Positions 8,787 to 16,758 of a stretch of DNA of 64,000 nt are shown piece after piece (the first letter of the stretch is position 1; each line of letters begins with the position of its first letter). The position numbers and the translations under genes are program-made. The notes under the pieces were generated by a model. That model was not told the origin of the DNA. It did no database searches and was given only the letters and a program-made list of their open reading frames with translations. The stretch comes from Cohnella sp. AR92 (GTDB lineage Bacteria; Bacillota; Bacilli; Paenibacillales; Paenibacillaceae). The stretch lies in NCBI RefSeq assembly GCF_003990975.1, contig NZ_RZJR01000009.1:124001-188000 (forward strand). Direction: 5' to 3'.

Positions 8787-10490
8787 TTACTTCTTGCTTC
8801 CGAATACCCAATCGATGTGACCGGAATAGTCGGACGTTACGCCTTCGAAGCCGTCTTTGATCATCGTTACGGTCGTGTAGTAGTAGATCGGCAATACAGC
8901 CATATCGTCGATCGCTTGCTTCTCGGCCTTGGCGATCAGGTCAAGACGGGACTTCTCGTCAGGAGCGGTGAGGGACTCATCCAGCCACTTGTCGACATCA
9001 GCATTGGCATACTTGCCGTCGTTGTTGCCGGACTTGGAGTTGATCAGGTCGTACGAGAAGTTGATCGCGTGGTTGAAGTCGGCTCCCCAGCCTGCGCGCG
9101 CAACGTCGAATTGGCCGGCGTCGCGAGTCTCGAGGAACGTACCCCATTCTTGGTTTTGAAGGTTTACTTCTACGCCAAGGTTCTTTCTCCACATGTCGGC
9201 GATGGCTTCGGCAATCTTCTTGTGGCCTTCGCTCGTGTTGTAGAGCAGGGTGATTGCAGGAAGCTTAGTGAGCTTCTCTTCCGCCAAGCCGTCTGCAAGC
9301 AGCTTCTTAGCGTCGTCAACGTTCTCGGAGAAGTAGTTCGTGTCCGGATACAGTTCGCGGAACAGCTTGCCGTCGGTACCCGCGATGCTCGGCGGGATGA
9401 GAGCGTATGCCGGGGTTTGGTTCGCTTGCGTTACGTTGTCGATGATGGATTGACGATCGATCGCCATCGAGAACGCCTTGCGGATCTTAACGTTGTCGAA
9501 CGGAGCTTTCTTCGTGTTGAACACGTAGTAGTAGGTCGAAGCGATCGCTTGAACCTTCGCGCTGCCGTCATCGATAACTTGTTTCGTGCGGTCGGTCGGA
9601 ACGGAACCGGCTTGAGCGCCGATCCAGTCGATGTCGCCGGTCTCGAACAGGCTGTAAACCGTGTTCTCGTCTTCTACCAGGCTGATCGTTACCTTGCTGA
9701 AGTTAACCTTGTCCTTGTCGAAGTAGTTCGGGTTCGGTTCAAGAACGAGACGGTCTTCATGCTTCCATTCCTTCAGAAGGAACGGTCCGTTGGAGACGAT
9801 CGTGGACGCTTCAGCTGCCCATGCCTTGTTGGCTTCAACCGTCGCTTGGTGTACCGGCAGGTACGTGTAGTGGGCGACCAGGCTCGGGAAGTACGGAGTC
9901 GAGGACTTCAGCGTAACTTCGAGGGTCGTGTCGTCAATTGCCTTGACGCCTACGTCGTCCGCGGAGCCCTTGCCGGAGTTGTACTCTTCGCCGCCCTTGA
10001 TGTAGAACAGCATATATGCATATTCGGAAGCCGTCTCTGGGTTGAGTGCGCGCTTCCAGGAGTATACGAAGTCATTAGCGGTAATCTTGTCGCCGTTGCT
10101 CCAAACAGCGTCGTCACGGAGCTTGAACGTATATACCGTTCCGTCGTCGGAAACCGAGTATTCCTTAGCGATCGCAGGTTGCGGTTCGCCAGCGGAGTTC
10201 AGACGCATAAGACCTTCATAAAGGCCAGCTGCAACGATGGACGATTGCGCGTCCGTCATCAGAGCCGGGTCAAGGCTAGGCGGTTCGCTTGCCAGGGTGA
10301 AACGGAATTCTCCGCCCTTCTTAACAGCAGCCGGGCTTGCCGACGCGCTGGAAGAAGCGGAACTGGATGCAGAGCTGCTTGGTTCGTTGCTGGAGTTCTT
10401 GTTGTTGTTGCCGCAAGCCGACAATACGGCTGCCAGCATCATGACAACAGCCAGCGGAAGCAGTAACCCCTTCTTTTTGTCTACCTTCAC
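8787..10490 (-). CDS. oppA: Oligopeptide ABC transporter substrate-binding lipoprotein OppA
   Basis: A 567-residue extracellular binding protein of family SBP_bac_5. The N-terminus has a lipoprotein signal with lipobox LSACG (Cys near residue 26), then a Ser/Ala-rich linker up to about residue 58 that tethers the domain. The first folded segment (GGEFRFTLASEPPSLDPALMTD) and YTFKLRDDAVWSNGDKITANDFVYSWKRAL region are typical of OppA rather than DppA. GTG start behind AGGGAGATGATTCT. First gene of the operon, directly behind the promoter at 10542-10570. Confidence 0.92.
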   Translation of the reverse strand: MKVDKKKGLLLPLAVVMMLAAVLSACGNNNKNSSNEPSSSASSSASSSASASPAAVKKGGEFRFTLASEPPSLDPALMTDAQSSIVAAGLYEGLMRLNSAGEPQPAIAKEYSVSDDGTVYTFKLRDDAVWSNGDKITANDFVYSWKRALNPETASEYAYMLFYIKGGEEYNSGKGSADDVGVKAIDDTTLEVTLKSSTPYFPSLVAHYTYLPVHQATVEANKAWAAEASTIVSNGPFLLKEWKHEDRLVLEPNPNYFDKDKVNFSKVTISLVEDENTVYSLFETGDIDWIGAQAGSVPTDRTKQVIDDGSAKVQAIASTYYYVFNTKKAPFDNVKIRKAFSMAIDRQSIIDNVTQANQTPAYALIPPSIAGTDGKLFRELYPDTNYFSENVDDAKKLLADGLAEEKLTKLPAITLLYNTSEGHKKIAEAIADMWRKNLGVEVNLQNQEWGTFLETRDAGQFDVARAGWGADFNHAINFSYDLINSKSGNNDGKYANADVDKWLDESLTAPDEKSRLDLIAKAEKQAIDDMAVLPIYYYTTVTMIKDGFEGVTSDYSGHIDWVFGSKK

Positions 10491-10520
10491 AGAATCATCT
10501 CCCTCTCATGATAAAAAATG

Positions 10521-10536
10521 ACATCCGAACGGATGT
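10521..10536. promoter_or_regulatory. Inverted repeat at the opp transcription start (operator candidate)
   Basis: ACATCCG-AA-CGGATGT, a 7-bp perfect dyad, lies six bases downstream of the -10 box, about where transcription should start. It could be an operator or form a hairpin at the mRNA 5' end. No regulator gene is adjacent, so the protein is unknown. Confidence 0.45.
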
Positions 10537-10541
10537 AAACA

Positions 10542-10570
10542 TTTATAACATCGAAAATTTCAATAGTCAA
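10542..10570 (-). promoter_or_regulatory. Sigma-A-type promoter of the opp operon
   Basis: On the minus strand TTGACT (10565-10570) and TATAAA (10542-10547) are separated by 17 bases, with a TG one base before the -10 (extended -10). The start codon of oppA is about 50 bases downstream. Confidence 0.75.
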
Positions 10571-10807
10571 TGACCTCATTTAGGGAGTAAAATCTAAAAA
10601 TTTCATCAGAAAAACCGATATACAACTTTAACTCATAGTCAACATTTTCCGGTTCAAAAAAATCGGCGTAATGCCGCGGATTCTGACCGGCGGTACATGA
10701 ACATTTGTGCATATATATCAATACAAATGTAATAATATTCATTGCTATTTTTTTGCGTAAATAGGGTCGTCGTTGAGATTTTCTGGGAGTTTGGTACCGT
10801 TTTCATC
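10571..10807. other. AT-rich intergenic region upstream of opp
   Basis: The 317-base gap between oppA and the first penicillin-binding protein gene is markedly AT-rich compared with its surroundings. Apart from the promoter and dyad given separately, I see no gene; an open frame on the minus strand lacks a ribosome site and any coding character. No convincing terminator for the penicillin-binding protein gene was seen here. Confidence 0.5.
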
Positions 10808-12805
10808 CTACTGCCCCTTGTCCTCAAGCCCTACTGTCCGGTCATAGGCATCGAAGATTTTGCGGGCGATCGGGGCCGCTCCCCACCCGCCGTACCCCCC
10901 GTCCGGGACGACCACGGCGACGGCGAGCTTCGGCTTGTCGGCTGGGGCATACGCGATAAAAACGGCATTTTCGACAAATTTCCTCTTTCCTACTCCCTTC
11001 TGCTGGGAAGTCCCCGTCTTACGGCGGAAGGAATAGGCCACGTCGTCGAAGCCTTGGACTTTAACCGCGTCCATTCCCTTCTCGATCGTCTCCCAATAGA
11101 CGTCCGGCAGGTCTACGCTATTCAGAACCTCGGGCTTGGTTACGCTCACGACGTTCCCCTCGGAATCCGTGATACGATCGACGAAGAGCGGCTTCATGCG
11201 CTGCCCTCTCGTCGCAAGCATCGATGCATACTGCGCCAGCTGCAGCGTCGTATACTTCCCTTGCTGCCCGAAGGATGCATAAATAAGGGCGGATTGGGCG
11301 CTGCCCGTCTTCATCTCATTAAAATATTCGATAAACCCCGCGCTCTCCTTGGGCAAGCCGCTGCCGGTCTTCGCGCCAAGCCCGAATTGCTTCATGTAGG
11401 AATCCCAGATCTCGACCCCTTTCTTGCCGTCCCTCATATAAAGGGCGTTGCCGATATTCGCGGCCATGAAGGCGTTCGAAGATTGAGAGATCGCGGTAGT
11501 CGGGTTAAGCTGTCCGTTCGCCGCCCGGCTTGCGTTCTGAACTTCCGTCTCGTGCCCTTTCGCGCCGAAGGGGAAGTAGCCGGGATCGTTCCATTTGGTC
11601 TTCGGCGTGATCAGCTTCTCGGACAGCCCGACCAGGATCGACAGCGGCTTCTGCGTCGATCCGAGCGGGACAAGGGAAGTCGGATGCTGGGCGCGCTCCG
11701 TCTTATCCTCGTATGGCGGAAATACCTCTTTGATTGTCCCATTTTCCATAAAAGGCATGATCTGCTTTAGCTCGGCGGAGCTGATGCCCCCCTCCCAGAC
11801 GTTCGGGTCGTAATCCGGCATGCTGGCCATCGCGATCACCTTGCCGGTATCCACCTCCATCGCCACCGCATAGCCGGTCGTCGGCTGCGCGTCCTTCTCC
11901 ATCTTGGACGTCGATTGCCGGATGCTCTGGATCTGATCCATGATCGCCTGCTGGGCGACCAATTGGACCTCGCGGTTGATCGTCAGATACAGATTCTGTC
12001 CCTTGACGGGCTTCGTCAGCTTCGCGTCGCCGATGATATAGTTCTGATTGTCCACCTGATAGGCCTTGTAGCCGTTCAGTCCCCGAAGCTCGTTCTGGTA
12101 CATGAGCTCGAGTCCGTCATAGCCGACATATTCGGTATCCAGATAGGTATGCTCTCGATCCGTCTTTTTGCCGCTCATCTGCTTGTAGAAATCAAGATTC
12201 TCCCTTGCGCCCGTCATCTTGTTCATGTAACCGACGAGCTGCACGGCGACTTTATCGCTGGTGTAGTGACGGATGCTTTCTTCCATGATCTCGATTCCGG
12301 GGAATTCGTCGCGATGCTCGCTTAAGTACGCGATTTCTTCTTTGTTTAACCCGGACAACAAGCGGCGCTGCTGAGAGGCAAAGTTCTTTCTCGCTTTGAA
12401 GTCCATCTTCTCGATCAGCTCTTCCGCCGTCATCCTGGGAGACGAAGCGTCTCCGAGCCGGTCCAGCAGCTCGCTTAGCCGTACCGCGATATCCCTGCCC
12501 TCATCTTCTCCCTTCTTCCCGATCGTGTAATAAAGCGACTGCGTCGAAGTCGAATAAGCGATCGGCTTGCCGTTCGAGTCGTAGATGTTCCCCCGGATCG
12601 GTGGGATAGAGTTGCCCGCCGTGCCTTGGCTCGACTTGCGGTCCTTCATCGCGTCCGCCTCGACGAATTGGAGGAACGCCAGTCTTACGATGAGCAGGGA
12701 GAATAATCCGAATGTGGTGAAAAAGAATAGGTTCAGACGAAAACTGAAATTGCGGCGGTTTCTCAGCATGCGCTTCTGCGCTTCTTCCACTTTCTGCTCG
12801 CTCAT
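10808..12805 (-). CDS. Class B penicillin-binding protein (transpeptidase), copy 1
   Basis: A 665-residue membrane-anchored D,D-transpeptidase that cross-links peptidoglycan. One N-terminal transmembrane helix (about residues 26-47), a dimerisation domain beginning IPPIRGNIYDSNGKPIAYS, and a C-terminal transpeptidase domain. The three active-site motifs are intact: STQK with Ser383, SSN at 442-444, KTG at 596-598. It resembles PbpA/PBP2-type elongation enzymes. It is followed downstream by the opp promoter and preceded by a paralogue of nearly the same layout, whose motifs fall at identical residue numbers. Which morphogenetic role it has cannot be read. Confidence 0.88.
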   Translation of the reverse strand: MSEQKVEEAQKRMLRNRRNFSFRLNLFFFTTFGLFSLLIVRLAFLQFVEADAMKDRKSSQGTAGNSIPPIRGNIYDSNGKPIAYSTSTQSLYYTIGKKGEDEGRDIAVRLSELLDRLGDASSPRMTAEELIEKMDFKARKNFASQQRRLLSGLNKEEIAYLSEHRDEFPGIEIMEESIRHYTSDKVAVQLVGYMNKMTGARENLDFYKQMSGKKTDREHTYLDTEYVGYDGLELMYQNELRGLNGYKAYQVDNQNYIIGDAKLTKPVKGQNLYLTINREVQLVAQQAIMDQIQSIRQSTSKMEKDAQPTTGYAVAMEVDTGKVIAMASMPDYDPNVWEGGISSAELKQIMPFMENGTIKEVFPPYEDKTERAQHPTSLVPLGSTQKPLSILVGLSEKLITPKTKWNDPGYFPFGAKGHETEVQNASRAANGQLNPTTAISQSSNAFMAANIGNALYMRDGKKGVEIWDSYMKQFGLGAKTGSGLPKESAGFIEYFNEMKTGSAQSALIYASFGQQGKYTTLQLAQYASMLATRGQRMKPLFVDRITDSEGNVVSVTKPEVLNSVDLPDVYWETIEKGMDAVKVQGFDDVAYSFRRKTGTSQQKGVGKRKFVENAVFIAYAPADKPKLAVAVVVPDGGYGGWGAAPIARKIFDAYDRTVGLEDKGQ

Positions 12806-12897
12806 GCGGCCGTGCTCACTCCTCGTTTCCTAAGCTGCAAAGTTCATTCCACTATGGATATTCTACCATTATTTTCTTGTTAGCGGAGCAAAAAAAG

Positions 12898-12945
12898 AGA
12901 GTCCGTGCCTCGGACCCAACGAGTGGATCTTAAGGTACGGACTCT
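12898..12945 (-). terminator. Terminator after penicillin-binding protein copy 2
   Basis: Arms AGAGTCCGTGCC (12898-12909) and GGTACGGACTCT (12934-12945) pair with one mismatch and are followed on the minus strand by CTTTTTTT. It separates the two paralogous genes, so copy 1 probably has its own promoter or depends on read-through. Confidence 0.8.
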
Positions 12946-12962
12946 AGTGTGAATCGATGGAT

Positions 12963-15050
12963 TTATTGCTCGTTATTGGTCGAATCCGGAGCGTCGGCAT
13001 TCGCGTTGGCGGCCGCAGCTCCATCCGCCGAGGAATCGGCTGCGGAGGGATTGGCCGCCTTGCGCGGCGTCCCCGTCAGGCCGACAGCTTGATCGTAGGC
13101 ATCGAAGATCTTGCGCGCGATCGGAGCCGCCCCCCAGCCGCCGAAGCCGCCTTCCGGCACGACGACCGCGACGGCGAGCACCGGATCCTCGGCCGGCGCG
13201 TAGGCGATGAATACGGCGTTCTCGACGAGTCCGCCGCCGACCTCCTGCTGCGAGGTCCCCGTCTTCCGGTAGAAGTTGTACGGGAATCCGTCGAAGCCTT
13301 GGACTTTAACCTGGCCCATGCCCTTTTCGATCGTATTCCAATACTCGTCGGGGAAGCTGACCGTGTTCAGGACTTCCTTCTGATAAGGCTGAACCAGATT
13401 GCCGTCGGCGTCTTCGATCCGATCGACGAATTGCGGCTTCAGCCTCGTTCCATGGCTCGCCAGCGTCGTCGCGTATTGCGCTAGCTGGAGGGCCGTATAG
13501 CGGCCTTGCTGACCGAAGGAGGCGTAGATCAAGGCGGACTGGGCGCTGCCCCGCTTCGCTTCTTCGTAGTAGTTGACCGAACCCTTGGACTCGCCGGGCA
13601 GGCCGCTCCCGGTCGTTACGCCGAGGCCGAACTGCTTCATGTAGCTGTCCCAGACGTCCAAGGCGTCGGAGCCGTCCCGAAGGTACAGGGCATTGCCCAC
13701 CATGGCGGACATGAAAGCGTTGGAGGACTTTGCGATCGCCTTCCAAGGAGTCAGGAGTCCGTTCGCCTCGCTCTTCGAGTTGCGCACCTTCGTCTCGTAG
13801 CCTTTGCGGCCGAATTGGAAGTAGCCCGGATCGTTGAACGTGGAATTCGGCGTAATCAGGTGTTCGTTAAGGCCAAGCAGAATGGTCAGAGGCTTCTGCG
13901 TCGAACCGAGGTTGACGAGCGAGGAAGGATGCTTGAGCCTCTCCTTGTCGTCCTCGTACGGCGCTTGAACCTCGCGAATCGCTCCGTTGCCCATATAATA
14001 CTTGACCGCGTCGTAATCCTTCGAGCTGATGCCTCCCTGCCACAGGTTCGTGTCGTAGTCGGGCATGCTCGCCATCGCGACGACCTTGCCCGTCTTCACT
14101 TCCATGGCGACCGCGTAGCCCGTCTTGGCGTTAGGAGCGCGTTCTGCCTTGAGCGTCGAGGTGCGGATCTTCTCCAGGTGGGTCGTGATCGCGTTCTGCG
14201 TCGCCAGCTGCACGTCCTTGTTGATGGTCAGGAACAGATTGTTCCCCTTGACCGGCTTCGTCAGCTCCATCGGCCCGATGATGCGGCTCTCGCTGTTGAC
14301 CGGGTACGTCTTCAAGCCGTTGCGGCCGCGCAGCTCCTCCTGGTACATCAGCTCGATGCCGTCGAAGCCGACATCCTCGGTATCCAAGTATTTGAGCGTC
14401 GGATCGGTCTGGTCCTTGTTGATGTCCTTATAATAGCTTAGAGAGGTCGCGCCCTGAAGCTGCTTCATGTACCCGACCAGCTGCGCGGCGACATGCTCGG
14501 AGCTGTACTGCCGGATGCTCTCTTCCACGACTTCGACGCCTTTGTATTCGCTCTTATGCTCGCTGAAGTAGGCAATCTCCTTCTCCGTCAGCCCCGACTT
14601 GATCCGGCGCTGCTGGTACGGAAGGTGAACCTTGCCTCCGAAGTCCATGTCTTCGAAGACGTCGTCCGCAGTCAGTGGCTTCGATACCTTGTCGCCATAC
14701 TTATCGAACACTTCGACCAGCTTGCTCGCCAGCGCTCTTCCCGCTTCTTCCTTCGTGCCCTGCTCCAGCGTGTAATAGAGCGATTGGGTCGAGGTGGAAT
14801 AAGCGATCGGCACGCCGGTCGAATCGTAGATATTGCCCCGGATCGGCGGGATATAGACGTTCCGGGTTCCGATCTGATGTTCCCTCTCCTTCAAGGAGGC
14901 GCCTTCGACGAACTGAAGGTACGCAAGACGAACGATCAACGTAGAGAAAACAAAAAAGGTGACGAAAAAAAACAGATTCAGCCGAAAGCTGAAGTTGCGG
15001 CGGTTGCGAAGCTCTCTTTTCTGGGCCTCTTCCGTACGTTCATTGCTCAC
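12963..15050 (-). CDS. Class B penicillin-binding protein (transpeptidase), copy 2
   Basis: A 695-residue paralogue of the neighbouring gene. Same order: transmembrane helix near 25-47, IPPIRGNIYDSTG dimerisation domain, transpeptidase domain with Ser383 of STQK, SSN (KSSNAF) and KTG at 596-598. The two proteins are colinear and differ mainly at the C-terminus, where this copy has an extra ~30-residue Ala/Asp/Ser-rich tail (after about residue 662) that looks disordered. GTG start behind GGAGGATTACGCAA. Tandem duplication is the simplest origin. Confidence 0.88.
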   Translation of the reverse strand: MSNERTEEAQKRELRNRRNFSFRLNLFFFVTFFVFSTLIVRLAYLQFVEGASLKEREHQIGTRNVYIPPIRGNIYDSTGVPIAYSTSTQSLYYTLEQGTKEEAGRALASKLVEVFDKYGDKVSKPLTADDVFEDMDFGGKVHLPYQQRRIKSGLTEKEIAYFSEHKSEYKGVEVVEESIRQYSSEHVAAQLVGYMKQLQGATSLSYYKDINKDQTDPTLKYLDTEDVGFDGIELMYQEELRGRNGLKTYPVNSESRIIGPMELTKPVKGNNLFLTINKDVQLATQNAITTHLEKIRTSTLKAERAPNAKTGYAVAMEVKTGKVVAMASMPDYDTNLWQGGISSKDYDAVKYYMGNGAIREVQAPYEDDKERLKHPSSLVNLGSTQKPLTILLGLNEHLITPNSTFNDPGYFQFGRKGYETKVRNSKSEANGLLTPWKAIAKSSNAFMSAMVGNALYLRDGSDALDVWDSYMKQFGLGVTTGSGLPGESKGSVNYYEEAKRGSAQSALIYASFGQQGRYTALQLAQYATTLASHGTRLKPQFVDRIEDADGNLVQPYQKEVLNTVSFPDEYWNTIEKGMGQVKVQGFDGFPYNFYRKTGTSQQEVGGGLVENAVFIAYAPAEDPVLAVAVVVPEGGFGGWGAAPIARKIFDAYDQAVGLTGTPRKAANPSAADSSADGAAAANANADAPDSTNNEQ

Positions 15051-15100
15051 TTGCGTAATCCTCCTGATGCTTCAATCATATAAACGCATGTAATCTTCCT

Positions 15101-16222
15101 CTATGCTTGCCTGACATGAGTATCTTGAAACCGGGGCGCGTCGTACCAATCGCCGGCCTTGGCCCACGTGGTATCGAGCGGCAGCCACCTGCTTTCTTCC
15201 GGCAGATAGACTTCGTTCCAGGCGTGAGGACCGTAGCCGCCGAGGCCGTCATAACCCAAACCGGTCACCACACGCACTTCAAGCCCGACGGAACGAGCCA
15301 TCGCCGCGAACAAGCGGGAATAGTCGATGCAGACGCCGCGCCGGGTCCGGAACGTATCCTCCGGAGTCTGCTCCCGCCATTCGCCTCTCTGCTCGTAGGC
15401 ATCTACCTTATCGTAATCATACGCGATCCGGGTCCCCACCCATTCATACAACGCGCGGGCTTTCCCGTTCGCGGTCGTCTGTCCTTCGACGATCTGCTGA
15501 GCCGCTTGCACGATCTCCGCGGGCAGATCCGCGTCGATGACATCGTAACGCTTCTGCCACAGCTGGTCCAGCTCGCCCTGCATCTTCTTCGCGAAGACGG
15601 GGAATTGCGCTTCAAGCAGGTTCCCCGCGGCAGGCTCGATGATCTGGGCGGCCGCTTCCCGATAGAGGCTGGACTGGCCGACATAGTCCGCATAAGGGCC
15701 TTGCGGCAACAGCGAGCAATAGGCAAAAAGAATGGCCGTCAGCAAGATCGCCCGCCCGCAGCCGAGAGCGGCTCCGATGATCCCTCCGAAAGCGCGGCTG
15801 ACCGCTCCCCCGCTCGGAACGATCGAGAACGGCAGGGCTCCCGCTTTGGCAAGCAGGTTGCCGACCGATCCGATAACGAACCGTATCGCCAGGTAGGATA
15901 GCAGAAACAGCACGGCGAATCGAAGGAGAGGCAGATCCCGGACGCCGGAGAACACCGTATAGCCGAACTGGACAAGACCCGAAGAATCCGGCTTCGGCTG
16001 CTCCCAGCCCCGCTTGATCAACCAGCTCTGGACGGGCAGGGACGCCGCCGAAGCCGACCAAGCCGCCAGAACGACGGAGGCCAGCGTCATCGCGGTCCCC
16101 GCGACGAACAGGAAGAGGCGCTTCGCAGAGCCGGAAGCGCCTCTCCATACGCCTTGAAGCAAGGACACAACCACGACGGCCAAGAGCGCCAAGGTGACGA
16201 GGTTGGTGTCCAGCGGCTTCAT
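15101..16222 (-). CDS. Membrane protein with C-terminal transglutaminase-like domain
   Basis: A 373-residue protein in two parts. Residues 1-180 hold four to five hydrophobic helices whose look (Gly-rich GGIIGAALGCGRAILL) is reminiscent of CvpA/colicin-V-production membrane domains. Residues 230-373 form a transglutaminase-core domain with a complete triad: Cys298 in RRGVCIDYSRLF, His333 in GPHAWNEVYL and Asp350 in LPLDTTW. Such domains act as cysteine proteases or cross-linkers; the membrane anchor suggests work at the cell surface. The start ATG overlaps the stop of the upstream 151-residue gene. It lies just downstream of peptidoglycan-type genes, but the substrate is not known. Confidence 0.8.
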   Translation of the reverse strand: MKPLDTNLVTLALLAVVVVSLLQGVWRGASGSAKRLFLFVAGTAMTLASVVLAAWSASAASLPVQSWLIKRGWEQPKPDSSGLVQFGYTVFSGVRDLPLLRFAVLFLLSYLAIRFVIGSVGNLLAKAGALPFSIVPSGGAVSRAFGGIIGAALGCGRAILLTAILFAYCSLLPQGPYADYVGQSSLYREAAAQIIEPAAGNLLEAQFPVFAKKMQGELDQLWQKRYDVIDADLPAEIVQAAQQIVEGQTTANGKARALYEWVGTRIAYDYDKVDAYEQRGEWREQTPEDTFRTRRGVCIDYSRLFAAMARSVGLEVRVVTGLGYDGLGGYGPHAWNEVYLPEESRWLPLDTTWAKAGDWYDAPRFQDTHVRQA

Positions 16223-16674
16223 TTCGATGCTTCCCTTGCGGCGACAACGAATTCGCGAACCGCGCCGTCCAGCGGCACCTCAGGGAAGGTGACGCCCTTA
16301 TAAGTCACTTTGACCTTACCGGAATTCGCGATTCCGGACAAGGTAATGCTCTTCGTCTTGACCGTATAGCTGCCGTCTTCGTTAAGCGTATACGTGGCGT
16401 CCTTCGCTTCGCCTGCCATCGAGGTGATCGCCTCGTCCAGCAGGGCGGCCGTCGCTTTGCTTCCGGCCTCCGACACCTTGGTGCCGACTTCCTTCAGGTC
16501 GTTGACCGAGTAGCCTCCGTAGACGAGCACGGCGATGACGATAAGCGCGGCAAGCGCCCACTTCGCTACGGTCTTCACCACGTTCACGACGACGACCAGC
16601 GCGATCAGCGCGATGACAATGACAATCCAGTGGTCAATGGCAAACTGCTTCCAGGCCTCGATATCGAGATTCAT
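16219..16674 (-). CDS. Small membrane-anchored protein of unknown function
   Basis: A 151-residue protein with a long hydrophobic region near residues 15-55 (two helices, or one long helix with a break at KTVAKW) and a soluble C-terminal domain of about 95 residues predicted to be beta-rich (TYTLNEDGSYTVKTKSITL, then GKVKVTYKGVTF). I do not recognise the family. It overlaps the transglutaminase gene by four bases (ATGA), so the two are almost certainly made together and may form a surface complex. Confidence 0.65.
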   Translation of the reverse strand: MNLDIEAWKQFAIDHWIVIVIALIALVVVVNVVKTVAKWALAALIVIAVLVYGGYSVNDLKEVGTKVSEAGSKATAALLDEAITSMAGEAKDATYTLNEDGSYTVKTKSITLSGIANSGKVKVTYKGVTFPEVPLDGAVREFVVAAREASK

Positions 16675-16758
16675 TCGGTATCCTCCATGCGAGATTGCAT
16701 TTATCCTACTCTATTATACTTTACCTATTTGCCCCGAGTAAAACGCGTAGAGAGATTA

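Noticed and set aside
10560..10742. 60-residue frame on the minus strand upstream of opp
   Set aside because: No ribosome site, AT-driven composition and overlap with the opp promoter argue against a gene.
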